Source of the DNA: Streptomyces xanthophaeus
GTDB lineage: Bacteria; Actinomycetota; Actinomycetes; Streptomycetales; Streptomycetaceae
NCBI RefSeq assembly: GCF_030440515.1
Contig: NZ_CP076543.1
Span: 5,280,501 to 5,344,500, forward strand
Direction: 5' to 3'
Length of the DNA: 64,000 nucleotides
Shown: positions 1 through 9,405 of the stretch, piece by piece
Position numbering within the stretch: position 1 is the first letter of the stretch
Layout: each line of letters starts with the position of its first letter
The notes under the pieces: generated by a model
What the model saw: only the letters and a program-made list of their open reading frames with translations
Told to the model about the DNA's origin: nothing
Databases searched by the model: none
Program-made: the position numbers and the translations under genes

Positions 1-1507
1 CGACGGGGTCAAGCTGCTCCAGGTGGACACCGGGCTGGTGATCGACTGCCTGGCCGAGCTCGCCGCCGACCCGGAAGGGGTCGTACGGGAGCCCGTACCG
101 GATCCGCAGGGCGGGCCGGACCCGCTGACCGCCGTGTACCTGGTGCCCTTCCACCGGGCCGAGCTGTCCCTGGTGGGGCAGGTACGCCGGCTGCTGCACG
201 CCGAGGACGACCGGATGCCGGGCTTCCAGGACGTGGACTGGGAGAAGGCCCTGGGCTGGCTCGCCGGGCGGACGGGGGCCACGCTGGCCCCCGAGCAGCG
301 GGACGCCGTGAAGCTGGCGCTGACCCGCCGGGTCGCCGTCCTCACGGGCGGGCCCGGCTGCGGGAAGTCCTTCACCGTGCGCTCGATCGTCGAGCTGGCC
401 CGGGCGAAGAAGGCCAAGGTGGTGCTGGCCGCGCCCACCGGCCGGGCGGCCAAGCGGCTGGCCGAGCTCACCGGGGCCGAAGCCTCCACGGTGCACCGGC
501 TGCTGGAGCTCAAACCGGGCGGGGATGCGGCGTACGACAGGGAGCGGCCGCTGGACGCGGACCTGGTCGTCGTCGACGAGGCCTCGATGCTGGACCTGCT
601 GCTGGCCAACAAGCTGGTCAAGGCCGTGGCGCCGGGGGCGCACCTGCTGCTGGTCGGCGATGTGGACCAGCTGCCGTCGGTCGGCGCCGGTGAGGTGCTG
701 CGGGACCTGCTCGCCGAGGGCGGACCGGTGCCCGCGGTGCGCCTGACCCGGATCTTCCGGCAGGCCCAGCAGTCCGGTGTGGTCACCAACGCCCACCGGA
801 TCAACACCGGGTTGCCGCCGATCACGGACGGGCTGCCGGACTTCTTCCTCTTCCCGGAGGAGGACACCGAGGCGGCCGGGGTGCTGGCCGTGGACGTGGC
901 GGCCCGCAGGATTCCGGCCAGGTTCGGGCTCGACCCGCGGCGGGACGTCCAGGTGCTCGCACCGATGCACCGCGGCCCGGCCGGCGCCGGAAACCTCAAC
1001 GGACTGCTGCAGCAGGCGATGACACCGGCGCGGCCGGACCTGCCGGAGAAGAGGTTCGGCGGCCGGGTCTTCCGGGTCGGCGACAAGGTGACCCAGATCC
1101 GGAACAACTACGAGAAGGGCGCCAACGGTGTCTTCAACGGCACGGTCGGCGTGGTCACCGGCCTGGACGTGGACGAACAGCGCCTGACCGTGCGGACGGA
1201 GGAGGATGAGGAGATCGTGTACGAATTCGGTGAGCTCGACGAGCTGGCCCACGCGTACGCCGTCACCATTCACCGTTCACAGGGGAGTGAATATCCGGCG
1301 GTGGTGATCCCCGTCACCACCGGAGCCTGGATGATGCTCCAGCGCAACTTGCTCTACACGGCGGTGACCAGGGCGAAGAAACTGGTCGTCCTCGTCGGGT
1401 CCCGCAAGGCCCTCGGCCAGGCGGTGCGTACCGTTTCCGCAGGCAGGAGGTACACGGCGGTCGCTGCCAGGCTGTCCGGCCGGATACCGGTGGGAAACAT
1501 CACCTAG
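1..1507 (+). CDS. RecD2-like ATP-dependent DNA helicase, C-terminal part
   Basis: The reading frame is open from base 2, so the gene begins before the window; 501 residues are visible. It is a superfamily 1B DNA helicase. Walker A (GGPGCGKS) is encoded near 349-372, Walker B (VVVDEASMLD) near 568-597, and the C-terminal UvrD_C_2 signature (TIHRSQGSEYPAVV) near 1264-1305. An SH3-like insert with GDKVTQIRNNYEKG precedes the last domain, as in RecD2 proteins. Such proteins unwind DNA 5'-3' without RecBC. The missing N-terminus should hold the helix-hairpin-helix region. It ends about 180 bases before citrate synthase and is not obviously co-transcribed with it. Confidence 0.9.
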   Translation, partial: DGVKLLQVDTGLVIDCLAELAADPEGVVREPVPDPQGGPDPLTAVYLVPFHRAELSLVGQVRRLLHAEDDRMPGFQDVDWEKALGWLAGRTGATLAPEQRDAVKLALTRRVAVLTGGPGCGKSFTVRSIVELARAKKAKVVLAAPTGRAAKRLAELTGAEASTVHRLLELKPGGDAAYDRERPLDADLVVVDEASMLDLLLANKLVKAVAPGAHLLLVGDVDQLPSVGAGEVLRDLLAEGGPVPAVRLTRIFRQAQQSGVVTNAHRINTGLPPITDGLPDFFLFPEEDTEAAGVLAVDVAARRIPARFGLDPRRDVQVLAPMHRGPAGAGNLNGLLQQAMTPARPDLPEKRFGGRVFRVGDKVTQIRNNYEKGANGVFNGTVGVVTGLDVDEQRLTVRTEEDEEIVYEFGELDELAHAYAVTIHRSQGSEYPAVVIPVTTGAWMMLQRNLLYTAVTRAKKLVVLVGSRKALGQAVRTVSAGRRYTAVAARLSGRIPVGNIT

Positions 1508-1519
1508 ATGATCGATCAT
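1508..1519. repeat. 12-bp perfect palindrome after the helicase stop
   Basis: ATGATCGATCAT is perfectly self-complementary and begins on the base after the TAG stop. It has no loop and is AT-rich for this genome, so it is more like a protein-binding site than a terminator. The function is unknown. Confidence 0.4.
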
Positions 1520-1566
1520 TTGGGGTTCCGGCAACCGGCGCGGGGGGGCAGGATGAGCAGGTTGGC

Positions 1567-1579
1567 GGCACTCAGTGCC
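1567..1579. promoter_or_regulatory. Dyad GGCACT-C-AGTGCC upstream of citrate synthase
   Basis: A perfect 6+1+6 dyad lies about 110 bases before the citrate synthase start, in the 180-base gap that must hold its promoter. It could be an operator. I see no confident -35/-10 pair next to it. Confidence 0.35.
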
Positions 1580-1689
1580 GTCAAAAGCACCAAAGGCCGA
1601 CCCCGAGTGCACTCTCCTGCGCCAAATGGGGGAAGGTAGAGGCAGTCAGGGCACCTCGAAGAAGAGGCACTACGTCGGTGAGGGATGAC

Positions 1690-2979
1690 GTGAGCGACAA
1701 CTCTGTAGTACTCCGGTACGCGGACGGTGAATACACCTACCCGGTGGTCGAAAGCACCGTCGGTGACCAGGGCTTCGACATCTCGAAGCTGCGGGCCCAG
1801 ACCGGGCTCGTCACCTTGGACAGTGGCTACGGCAACACCGCGGCCTACAAGTCCGCGATCACCTACCTCGACGGTGAGCAGGGCATCCTGCGTTACCGCG
1901 GCTACCCGATCGAGCAGCTCGCCGAGCGTTCGACCTTCATCGAGGTCGCGTACCTGCTGATCAACGGCGAGCTGCCGACCGTCGACCAGCTCGCGTCGTT
2001 CCGCAACGAGATCACCCAGCACACGCTGCTGCACGAGGACGTGAAGCGCTTCTACGACGGCTTCCCGCGCGACGCGCACCCGATGGCGATGCTGTCCTCC
2101 GTGGTCAGCGCGCTGTCGACGTTCTACCAGGACAGCCACAACCCGTTCGACGAGAAGCAGCGCCACCTCTCGACGATCCGGCTGCTGGCCAAGCTCCCGA
2201 CGATCGCGGCCTACGCGTACAAGAAGTCGGTCGGCCACCCGGTGGTCTACCCGCGCAACGACCTCGGCTACGTCGAGAACTTCCTGCGCATGACCTTCTC
2301 CGTGCCGGCCCAGGAGTACGACCTGGACCCGGTCGTGGTCTCCGCGCTCGACAAGCTGCTGATCCTGCACGCGGACCACGAGCAGAACTGCTCCACCTCC
2401 ACCGTGCGCCTGGTCGGCTCCTCGCAGGCGAACATGTTCGCCTCGATCTCCGCCGGCATCTCGGCCCTGTGGGGTCCGCTGCACGGTGGCGCCAACCAGT
2501 CCGTCCTCGAGATGCTGGAAGGCATCAAGAACGACGGCGGCGACGTCGACGCCTTCATCCGCAAGGTGAAGAACAAGGAGGACGGCGTCCGCCTCATGGG
2601 CTTCGGACACCGTGTCTACAAGAGCTTCGACCCCCGGGCGAAGATCATCAAGGCGGCGGCGCACGATGTCCTCTCGGCGCTCGGCAAGAGCGACGAGCTG
2701 CTCGACATCGCGCTCAAGCTGGAAGAGCACGCGCTGGCCGACGACTACTTCGTCGAGCGCAACCTCTACCCGAACGTGGACTTCTACACCGGTCTCATCT
2801 ACCGGGCGATGGGCTTCCCCACCGAGATGTTCACCGTGCTCTTCGCGCTCGGCCGTCTTCCCGGCTGGATCGCCCAGTGGCACGAGATGATCAAGGAGCC
2901 GGGTTCCCGCATCGGTCGCCCGCGCCAGATCTACACCGGCGAGGTCCTGCGTGACTTCGTTCCCGTAGAAGCCCGCTGA
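1690..2979 (+). CDS. gltA: Citrate synthase (type II, hexameric)
   Basis: Condenses oxaloacetate and acetyl-CoA into citrate, the first step of the TCA cycle. The protein is 429 residues with the conserved N-terminal phrase AKLTYPGG replaced by the actinobacterial type (TVGDQGFDISKLRAQTG). The catalytic His regions GPLHGGANQ and GFGHRVYKSFDPRAK are intact, as is the Asp region NVDFYTGL. I chose GTG at 1690 over GTG at 1678 because GTGAGGGA sits just upstream of 1690 and family members start MSDNSV. The gene is called citA in S. coelicolor. It stands alone and is followed by two strong hairpins. Confidence 0.95.
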   Translation: MSDNSVVLRYADGEYTYPVVESTVGDQGFDISKLRAQTGLVTLDSGYGNTAAYKSAITYLDGEQGILRYRGYPIEQLAERSTFIEVAYLLINGELPTVDQLASFRNEITQHTLLHEDVKRFYDGFPRDAHPMAMLSSVVSALSTFYQDSHNPFDEKQRHLSTIRLLAKLPTIAAYAYKKSVGHPVVYPRNDLGYVENFLRMTFSVPAQEYDLDPVVVSALDKLLILHADHEQNCSTSTVRLVGSSQANMFASISAGISALWGPLHGGANQSVLEMLEGIKNDGGDVDAFIRKVKNKEDGVRLMGFGHRVYKSFDPRAKIIKAAAHDVLSALGKSDELLDIALKLEEHALADDYFVERNLYPNVDFYTGLIYRAMGFPTEMFTVLFALGRLPGWIAQWHEMIKEPGSRIGRPRQIYTGEVLRDFVPVEAR

Positions 2980-2991
2980 CCCGAGGCTTTC

Positions 2992-3018
2992 CTCCGCGCG
3001 GCGTGCGGCCGCGCGGAG
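2992..3018 (+). terminator. Hairpin after citrate synthase
   Basis: A perfect 10-bp stem (CTCCGCGCGG, 2992-3001, with 3009-3018) and 7-base loop start 13 bases after the stop codon. There is no U tract, which is common for Streptomyces terminators. Confidence 0.7.
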
Positions 3019-3046
3019 CGCACCGCAGGCAACCCTGAGCATGCGA

Positions 3047-3095
3047 GAAGCGCCCCGCCGTCGATCCCCCCACGGGTCGACGGTCGGGGCGCTTC
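3047..3095. terminator. Second, long terminator hairpin
   Basis: Arms 3047-3064 and 3077-3095 pair over 18 bp, interrupted only by one bulged T at 3084. CCCTTTTCC follows on the plus strand. It can end citrate synthase transcripts and may also stop transcripts leaving copA on the other strand. Confidence 0.75.
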
Positions 3096-3370
3096 CCTTT
3101 TCCCCGAAACGGATTCCCCCCACGGGACCCGAGCCGGGGCGTCGGTGTGCCGGGACCCGTTCGTCCGGGAGGGCCGCTCAAAGCCTCCCGCGGGTACGTG
3201 TCCCGGCCGGCTGATACCCACGGAAACCCCCCAGGTCTCCGTGAAACGTCCCCCAAGACGTTCTTGGTATCGCCCCATTAGACCCACGACGACCCCGGAT
3301 GGTTACGTTGTGGTCACTGTGATCTGCGTCTCCCGTGAAGGAAGTGTGCGGACCATGAGGAGGAAGGTTA
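3096..3370. other. Gap between citrate synthase terminators and copA end
   Basis: 275 bases with no gene I can support. The plus strand carries a purine-rich stretch (GTGAAGGAAG near 3340, then ATGAGGAGGAAGG at 3355) that looks like a ribosome site, but the frame behind it only runs antisense into copA and resembles no protein. Confidence 0.4.
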
Positions 3371-5665
3371 CTAGCGGAAGGACCGCAACCGGAGGCTGTT
3401 GGTCACAACGAAGACCGAGGAGAAGGCCATCGCGGCTCCCGCGATCATCGGATTGAGCAGACCGGCGGCCGCCAGCGGCAGGGCCGCCACGTTGTAGCCG
3501 AAGGCCCAGAACAGGTTGCCCTTGATCGTGGCCAGGGTCCGGCGCGAGAGCCGGATCGCGTCCGCCGCGACCCGCAGGTCACCCCGTACGAGGGTCAGGT
3601 CGCCGGCCTCGATGGCCGCGTCCGTGCCGGTGCCCATGGCCAGCCCCAGGTCCGCCTGGGCCAGCGCGGCAGCGTCGTTGACCCCGTCGCCGACCATCGC
3701 GACCGTACGGCCCTGCGCCTGCAGGCGGCGTACGACGTCCACCTTGTCCTGGGGGAGGACCTCGGCGATCACCTCGTCGATGCCCACCTCGCGGGCCACC
3801 GTCGCGGCGACGGCCTTGTTGTCGCCCGTCAGCAGGACCGGGGTGAGGCCCAGCGCCCGCAGCCGGGAGACCGCCTCGGCGCTGGTCTCCTTGACCGCGT
3901 CGGCCACGGTCAGGACCCCGCGCGCCGCGCCGTCCCAGGCCACCAGGACGGCGGTGCTGCCCGCGGCCTCGGCGGCCGCCTTCGCCTCGGCCAGTGCGGC
4001 CGGCAGCTCGATCGACCAGTCGGCCAGCAGCCGCTCGCGGCCCACCAGGACGGCATGTCCGTCGACCACGCCCTGGACACCGAGCCCGGCGACGTTCTCG
4101 AAGGACTCCGGAACCGGCAGGGAGCCGGCCCGCTCCGCCGCCCCGGCGGCGACGGCCCGGGCGATCGGGTGCTCCGAGGCGTGCTCCAGGGATCCGGCCA
4201 GGCGCAGGAGTTCGCGCTCGTCGACGCCCGCGGCGGTGAAGACGCCGTCGAGGGTCATCCGGCCGGTGGTGACGGTGCCGGTCTTGTCCAGTACGACGGT
4301 GTCCACGCGGCGGGTGGACTCCAGCACCTCGGGTCCCTTGATCAGGATGCCGAGCTGCGCGCCCCGCCCGGTGCCGACCATCAGTGCGGTCGGGGTGGCC
4401 AGGCCCAGGGCGCACGGGCAGGCGATGATCAGGACGGCCACGGCGGCGGTGAAGGCGGCGGTGGGGTCGTCGGTGATCAGCAGCCAGGTGATCCAGGTGC
4501 CGATGGCGAGCACCAGGACGACGGGGACGAAGATCCCGGAGATCTGGTCGGCGAGGCGCTGCACCTCGGCCTTGCCGTTCTGCGCGTCCTCCACCATCTT
4601 CGCCATCCGGGCGAGCTGGGTGTCGGCGCCGATCCGGGTGGCCTCGACGACCAGGCGTCCGGAGGTGTTGACGGTGGCTCCGGTGACGGAGTCGCCCACG
4701 GCGACGTCGACCGGTACGGACTCGCCGGTGAGCATGGAGGCGTCCACGGCCGAGCTGCCCTCGACGACGGTGCCGTCGGTGGCGATCTTCTCGCCGGGGC
4801 GGACGACGAACCGGTCGCCGACCGCGAGCGCGCCCACCGGGATCCGGACCTCCTGGCCCGCGCGCAGGACGACGACGTCCTTGGCCCCGAGCTCCAGCAG
4901 GGCCTTGAGGGCCGCGCCCGCCTTCCGCTTGGAGCGGGCCTCCAGGTAGCGGCCCAGGAGGATGAAGGAGACGACGCCGGCCGCGACCTCCAGGTAGATG
5001 GCGGAGGAGCCGTCGGTGCGGGAGACGCTGCCCCCCTGAATGGTGAAGAGGGCGAAGCCGTGCCGCATGCCGGGCATGCCGGCGTGGCCGAAGAACAGGG
5101 CCCACAGCGACCAGGTGAAGGCGGCCAGGGTGCCGACCGAGACGAGGGTGTCCATGGTGGCGGCGCCGTGCCGGGCGTTGGTCCAGGCGGCCTTGTGGAA
5201 GGGGAACCCGCCCCAGACGACGACGGGGGCCGCGAGGGTCAGGGAGAGCCACTGCCAGTTGTCGAACTGGAGGGCCGGGATCATCGCGAGCAGGACGACG
5301 GGCAGGGCGAGCGTGACGGAGACCAGCAGGCGCTGGCGCAGTGCGGCGAGCGCCGGGTCGGGGGCCTCGGCCGTCTCGGTCCGCGCTTCCTCGGCGGCTT
5401 CCTCGGCGGCTTCCGGGGCGGGCGGCGGCGGGGGCTCCTCGGCGGTGTAGCCGGTCTTGACCACGGTCGCGATCAGATCGGCGACCTGCACGTCGCCGCT
5501 GTAGGAGACGCGGGCCTTCTCGGTGGCGTAGTTCACCGAGGCTTCGACGCCGTCCATCCGGTTGAGCTTCTTCTCGATGCGGGCGGCGCAGGAGGCGCAG
5601 GTCATCCCGCCGATCGAGAGTTCGACCGCCGTTATCGGTCCGTCGTGCACTGTGCTGCTGCTCAT
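3371..5665 (-). CDS. copA: Copper-translocating P-type ATPase CopA
   Basis: Exports Cu(I) across the cell membrane using ATP. The 764-residue protein has, in order, an N-terminal heavy-metal domain (GGMTCASC), an acidic/Pro linker, eight predicted membrane helices, the ion-site CPC motif ([13 protein letters not shown]), the phosphorylation loop DKTGTVT, the SEHPIARA nucleotide motif and the hinge GDGVND. CPC with one CxxC domain marks the P1B-1 copper class. ATG at 5665 has GGAG 9 bases upstream, and the longer frame lacks a better site. The copZ-like gene lies 113 bases upstream on the same strand, so the two probably share the CsoR-type operator at 6095. Confidence 0.95.
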   Translation of the reverse strand: MSSSTVHDGPITAVELSIGGMTCASCAARIEKKLNRMDGVEASVNYATEKARVSYSGDVQVADLIATVVKTGYTAEEPPPPPAPEAAEEAAEEARTETAEAPDPALAALRQRLLVSVTLALPVVLLAMIPALQFDNWQWLSLTLAAPVVVWGGFPFHKAAWTNARHGAATMDTLVSVGTLAAFTWSLWALFFGHAGMPGMRHGFALFTIQGGSVSRTDGSSAIYLEVAAGVVSFILLGRYLEARSKRKAGAALKALLELGAKDVVVLRAGQEVRIPVGALAVGDRFVVRPGEKIATDGTVVEGSSAVDASMLTGESVPVDVAVGDSVTGATVNTSGRLVVEATRIGADTQLARMAKMVEDAQNGKAEVQRLADQISGIFVPVVLVLAIGTWITWLLITDDPTAAFTAAVAVLIIACPCALGLATPTALMVGTGRGAQLGILIKGPEVLESTRRVDTVVLDKTGTVTTGRMTLDGVFTAAGVDERELLRLAGSLEHASEHPIARAVAAGAAERAGSLPVPESFENVAGLGVQGVVDGHAVLVGRERLLADWSIELPAALAEAKAAAEAAGSTAVLVAWDGAARGVLTVADAVKETSAEAVSRLRALGLTPVLLTGDNKAVAATVAREVGIDEVIAEVLPQDKVDVVRRLQAQGRTVAMVGDGVNDAAALAQADLGLAMGTGTDAAIEAGDLTLVRGDLRVAADAIRLSRRTLATIKGNLFWAFGYNVAALPLAAAGLLNPMIAGAAMAFSSVFVVTNSLRLRSFR

Positions 5666-5778
5666 GTTCCGGCTCCAGAGGGATGGCCGGGCCGTACGGG
5701 ACCAGTATGAGCTGGCCGGCACGGCCCGGCAGGGTGCCGCGGGGCTGCCGCGGGTGCCGTGCGGGTGGGGCGGGCCGC

Positions 5779-6012
5779 TCAGACCTGTCCGGCGAACTCG
5801 TATCCGGCCTCGTCCACGGCGGCGCGGACGTCCTCGTCCGCGAGCGGGGCGGCGGAGACCACGGTGACCTCGCCGGTCGCGGCGACGGCCTTGACCGTGC
5901 TGACGCCCGGCAGGGCGGAGATCTCGGTGGTCACCGCGCCCTCGCAGTGTCCGCAGGTCATGCCGGTCACCCGGTAGACGGTGGTGGTCTGGGTGTCCGT
6001 CTCGGCGGTCAT
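5779..6012 (-). CDS. copZ: CopZ-like copper chaperone
   Basis: A 77-residue single heavy-metal-associated domain with the Cu(I)-binding motif GMTCGHC at about residues 17-23. It carries copper in the cytoplasm and hands it to CopA. The family usually has 65-75 residues, so it is full length. It is the first gene of the operon with copA, and its start lies about 80 bases from a CsoR-type operator. Confidence 0.92.
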   Translation of the reverse strand: MTAETDTQTTTVYRVTGMTCGHCEGAVTTEISALPGVSTVKAVAATGEVTVVSAAPLADEDVRAAVDEAGYEFAGQV

Positions 6013-6094
6013 GTCGTTCTCCTCTTCAGGGGCGTGTGCCGGTCACCGGGAGGGGCGGCCGATGGCGCCACCGTCCTCCCGACACTTCGAGACT

Positions 6095-6111
6095 ATACCC
6101 CTGGGGGGTAT
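6095..6111. promoter_or_regulatory. CsoR-type copper operator
   Basis: ATACCCC-TGG-GGGGTAT: perfect 7-bp arms around a 3-base spacer. G/C-tract dyads flanked by ATA/TAT are the known binding sites of the Cu(I)-sensing repressor CsoR in actinobacteria. The position, 83 bases upstream of copZ, fits control of copZ-copA. No csoR gene is in this window. Confidence 0.8.
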
Positions 6112-6231
6112 CAAGGCGAGTATCGGCTCCCGGTTTCTCGATCCTGATGGGAAAACCGGCCGGTATGGGCGAACTGTAGGTAATTGGCTGAATGGATCAC
6201 CCGGGAAGCCTCGCGGGGGCGCGTACGCGGG

Positions 6232-6265
6232 CACCCCGCCCACCGGTACGGCGGTGGGCGGGGTG
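6232..6265 (-). terminator. Terminator of the TetR gene
   Basis: A perfect 14-bp stem (6232-6245 with 6252-6265) and a 6-base loop lie 25 bases beyond the TetR stop codon. It also insulates the copper operon promoter. Confidence 0.8.
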
Positions 6266-6289
6266 GGGTGGGCCGGGTGGGCCGGGCGG

Positions 6290-7036
6290 TCAGTGCGGGG
6301 GAGTCCTGGTGACCATCGGCTCCAGGTAGCGCAGCAGGACGGTCTTGAGCTCCGCGGTGTAGGCGGCGCGCTCGTCGCCCTCGTGGGCCAGGATCAGGTC
6401 GAGGGACGACTTGAAGATGCCCAGGATCATGTTCGAGATGTGGGCGAGCTCGTGGGCCGAAGCCTGGGGGCAGAAGTTGCGCAGGACGGCCTCGATCCGG
6501 GTGAGCATGCCGGCGTGCAGTTCCTCGTGCTCCTGGGCGATGCCGGGGACGCCGGTGCCGTGCATGAGGGCCCAGAAGGCCGGGTTCTCGCAGTTGAAGG
6601 CGATGACCGGGTCGAGGACGGCGTCGAGCAGCTCGGGCAGGGGGCGCTGGAGGTTCTCGGGGCGGAAGGCCTGTCCGTGCGTCTCGTGCGCGCGCTGGAG
6701 CAGCTGGCCGCCGAGCTCGACCGCGATGGCCTCTTTGTTGGGGAAGTACTGGTAGAGGGTGCCGGGCGACACGCCCGCCTCGCGGGCGATGGCGTTGGTG
6801 CTGGCCGAGGCGTAGCCGGTACGGCAGAACACCCCGGCGGCGGCGGCCAGCAGCTGGGAGATCCGGCGCTCGCCGCGGGCCTGGCGGCGGCGCGGTGCGG
6901 CGGCGCCGGCGCCCGAGCCGGCGGTGGCTGCGGCGGCGCTGTCGGCTGCGGCGGCGCTGTCGGTCGCGGAGGTGGCGTCACCGGCGGAGCTCTTGGTCCC
7001 CTTTTCTGCGTTTTTGCCCATGCGCGTCCCTGGCAT
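6290..7036 (-). CDS. TetR-family repressor of the adjacent MMPL exporter
   Basis: A 248-residue regulator. The first 45 residues are an Ala/Ser/Thr-rich tail, followed by the TetR DNA-binding domain (helix-turn-helix AREAGVSPGTLYQYFPNKEA, about residues 75-95) and a ligand-binding half ending in RYLEPMVTR. ATG at 7036 has AGGGG 7 bases before it; ATG at 7021 is the alternative. It is divergent from the MMPL exporter, and two matching 22-bp dyads lie between them, so it very likely represses the exporter and perhaps itself. The ligand is unknown; a hydrophobic drug or lipid is my inference from the partner. Confidence 0.88.
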   Translation of the reverse strand: MPGTRMGKNAEKGTKSSAGDATSATDSAAAADSAAAATAGSGAGAAAPRRRQARGERRISQLLAAAAGVFCRTGYASASTNAIAREAGVSPGTLYQYFPNKEAIAVELGGQLLQRAHETHGQAFRPENLQRPLPELLDAVLDPVIAFNCENPAFWALMHGTGVPGIAQEHEELHAGMLTRIEAVLRNFCPQASAHELAHISNMILGIFKSSLDLILAHEGDERAAYTAELKTVLLRYLEPMVTRTPPH

Positions 7037-7063
7037 GTCCAATCCCCTGCTTCCCGTGGGTGA

Positions 7064-7093
7064 TTGACAAACGCGAGAGATCGCTCGCATTCT
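7064..7093 (+). promoter_or_regulatory. Promoter of the MMPL exporter
   Basis: TTGACA (7064-7069), an 18-base spacer and CATTCT (7088-7093) give a good vegetative promoter reading toward the exporter. Its spacer is almost entirely covered by the first TetR-type dyad, the classic layout for repression. Confidence 0.6.
7070..7091. promoter_or_regulatory. TetR-type operator 1
   Basis: 22-bp dyad: arms AACGCGAG and CTCGCATT match at 7 of 8 positions around a 6-base centre. It overlaps the promoter spacer. The same arm sequence recurs in operator 2. Confidence 0.75.
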
Positions 7094-7098
7094 TGAAA

Positions 7099-7120
7099 AA
7101 CGCGAGCGACTGCTCGTGTT
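7099..7120. promoter_or_regulatory. TetR-type operator 2
   Basis: 22-bp dyad: arms AACGCGAG and CTCGTGTT match at 7 of 8 positions. It begins 29 bases after operator 1 and lies at or just after the expected transcription start of the exporter. Confidence 0.75.
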
Positions 7121-7167
7121 TGCCAGTCTATGTGGCCTGGCAATCACGGTGAAGGGGACACCGAGCC

Positions 7168-9405
7168 ATGTCCGAAGTCAAGAAACCGCCGTCCTCCGGG
7201 GCGGACGCGGGGTGGACCCGGTTCGTCACGGCCCGGCCGCGGCTCACGCTGCTGCTCGCCCTGCTGGTCACGGCCCTGGCCGTGGTCGCGGGCGGCGGCG
7301 TCGCCGACCGGCTGGGAAGTGGCGGCTGGGAGGACCCGGGCGCCCAGTCCACCTACGCCGCACGGGCCCTGGAGCGGGAGTTCCCGCACTCCGAGCCCAA
7401 TCTGCTCCTGCTCGTCGACGCCGCGCCGGGCACCACGGGGGTCGACGACCCCACGGTGGCCGCCGAGGCCGAACGGCTCGCGAGCGCACTCGCCGCCGAA
7501 CCGGGGGTCGTCGGGGTCGGCTCGTACTGGAGCACCCGGCTGCCCGCACTGCGCTCCGAGGACGGCCGGCAGGCACTCGTCGTCGCCCGCGTCCAGGGCG
7601 ACGAGAAGACGGCCACCGCGGCACTGGACCGCATGGCCCCGCGCTACGAGGGCGAGCACGGCCCGGTGCGGGTGTCGCTCGGCGGCCCCGCGGCGGTCCA
7701 GCGCGAGGTCACCCGGACCATCCAGGAAGACCTGCTGCGCGCCGAGCTCATCGCCCTTCCGGTCACCCTCGTCCTGCTCGTCCTCGTCTTCGGCAGCGCG
7801 GTCGCCGCCCTGCTCCCGCTCGGCGTCGGCATCGTGGCCATCCTCGGCACCAATGCCGTACTGCGCGGGCTCACCGAGTTCACGGACGTCTCCGTCTTCG
7901 CCCAGAACCTGACCACCGCGCTCGGCCTCGGACTGGCCATCGACTACGCCCTGTTCATCGTCCGCAGGTTCCGCGAGGAACTCGCCGCCGGGCGCGACCC
8001 GAGGGCCGCCGTCGGGGCCACCCTGCGCACCGCCGGGCGCACCGTGCTCTTCTCGGCGCTCACCGTCGCCGTCTCGCTCTCGGCGATGCTCTTCTTCCCC
8101 ATGTACTTCCTGCGCTCCTTCGCCTACGCCGGAGTCGCGGTGGTGCTGCTCGCGGCGGCGGCCGCTCTGATCCTGCTGCCGGCCGCCCTGGTGCTCCTCG
8201 GCGATCGGGTCAACTCCCTGGACCTGCGCCGGCTGTGGCGACGGGGCCGGCCGGAGGCGGCCGCAACCGGGCCCGCGGAGACCGGCCGGGGCTGGGGGCG
8301 GACGGCCGCACTCGTGATGCGGCGCGCACCGGTCTTCGCCGTGGCCACCACCGCGGGCCTGCTGCTCCTCGGACTGCCCTTCATGGGCGTCGAGTTCGGC
8401 ACGGTCGACGACCGCCAGCTCCCGAAGGACGCCCCCTCCCACATGGTGCAGGAGCAGATCCGCGACGGCTTCCCGAACAGCCCCGGCGGCGGTATCACCG
8501 TGCTTGCCGAGGGAGCGCCCGGCCCCGAGCGCCTCGCGGCCTACCGGGACCGGCTGGCCGCCCTGCCCGGGGTGATCCGGGTCGACGGGCCGATCGGCCC
8601 CGCGACGGGAGGCGAGTACACCTCCTTCTCGGTGTCCGTCGAGGGTGAGGCCGTGGGGCAGACGGCCCGGGACCTGGTCGACGAGGTCCGTGCGGTGGAC
8701 GCCGGCTTCAAGACCTCGGTGACCGGACAGGCGGCCGTCCTCGTCGACGCGCAGAAGGCCATCGCCGGCGCGCTGCCCGCGGCGGCGGCCCTGGTGGTCC
8801 TCGCCACGCTGCTGCTGGTGTTCCTGCTCACCGGGAGCCTGCTGATACCGCTGCAGGCGGTGCTGCTCAATGCCCTCAGCCTGACCGCGATGTTCGGGGC
8901 GGTGGTGTGGGTGTTCCAGGAGGGCAACCTCTCCGGGATCCTCTCCTTCACCGCCACCGGCGACATAGAGACCACCCTGCCGGTGCTGATGTTCTGCATC
9001 GCCTTCGGGCTCTCCATGGACTACGGGGTGTTCCTCATATCCCGCATCAAGGAGGAGTACGACCGGACCGGGGACCACGAGAGCGCCGTCCGGACCGGGC
9101 TGGCCCGCACCGGCGGGCTGATCACCGCGGCGGCCGTGATCCTGGCGGTGGTGATGGTGGCGATCGGCACCTCCCGGGTGACCAACACCAAGATGCTGGG
9201 GCTCGGGATCGCGCTGGCGGTCCTCATGGACGCCATGGTCGTCCGCAGCCTCCTGGTTCCGGCGGTGATGAAGCTGACCGGAAGGGCCACCTGGTGGGCC
9301 CCCGCCCCGCTGCGCCGACTGCACGAGCGGTTCGGCCTGAGCGAGGGCGAGTCCGCGCCCCCGGCGCCGGAGCCGGACCGGATACCCGTGGGAGCCGGCG
9401 CCTAG
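7168..9405 (+). CDS. MMPL/RND-family membrane exporter
   Basis: A 745-residue MMPL transporter, driven by the proton gradient. It has the family layout: one N-terminal helix, an outer domain, a five-helix bundle, then a second outer domain and helix bundle. The proton-relay signatures of the two halves are visible as AIDYALFIVRRFREE (about residues 256-270) and SMDYGVFLISRIKEEY (about 615-630). AAGGGG lies 10 bases before the ATG. It is divergent from the TetR gene and probably repressed by it. Family members export lipids, siderophores or drugs; the substrate here cannot be read from sequence. Confidence 0.92.
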   Translation: MSEVKKPPSSGADAGWTRFVTARPRLTLLLALLVTALAVVAGGGVADRLGSGGWEDPGAQSTYAARALEREFPHSEPNLLLLVDAAPGTTGVDDPTVAAEAERLASALAAEPGVVGVGSYWSTRLPALRSEDGRQALVVARVQGDEKTATAALDRMAPRYEGEHGPVRVSLGGPAAVQREVTRTIQEDLLRAELIALPVTLVLLVLVFGSAVAALLPLGVGIVAILGTNAVLRGLTEFTDVSVFAQNLTTALGLGLAIDYALFIVRRFREELAAGRDPRAAVGATLRTAGRTVLFSALTVAVSLSAMLFFPMYFLRSFAYAGVAVVLLAAAAALILLPAALVLLGDRVNSLDLRRLWRRGRPEAAATGPAETGRGWGRTAALVMRRAPVFAVATTAGLLLLGLPFMGVEFGTVDDRQLPKDAPSHMVQEQIRDGFPNSPGGGITVLAEGAPGPERLAAYRDRLAALPGVIRVDGPIGPATGGEYTSFSVSVEGEAVGQTARDLVDEVRAVDAGFKTSVTGQAAVLVDAQKAIAGALPAAAALVVLATLLLVFLLTGSLLIPLQAVLLNALSLTAMFGAVVWVFQEGNLSGILSFTATGDIETTLPVLMFCIAFGLSMDYGVFLISRIKEEYDRTGDHESAVRTGLARTGGLITAAAVILAVVMVAIGTSRVTNTKMLGLGIALAVLMDAMVVRSLLVPAVMKLTGRATWWAPAPLRRLHERFGLSEGESAPPAPEPDRIPVGAGA

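Noticed and set aside
4055..5710. Long plus-strand frames over the copper ATPase
   Set aside because: They are antisense to CopA, and composition is Gly/Asp/Val-rich noise typical of antisense frames.
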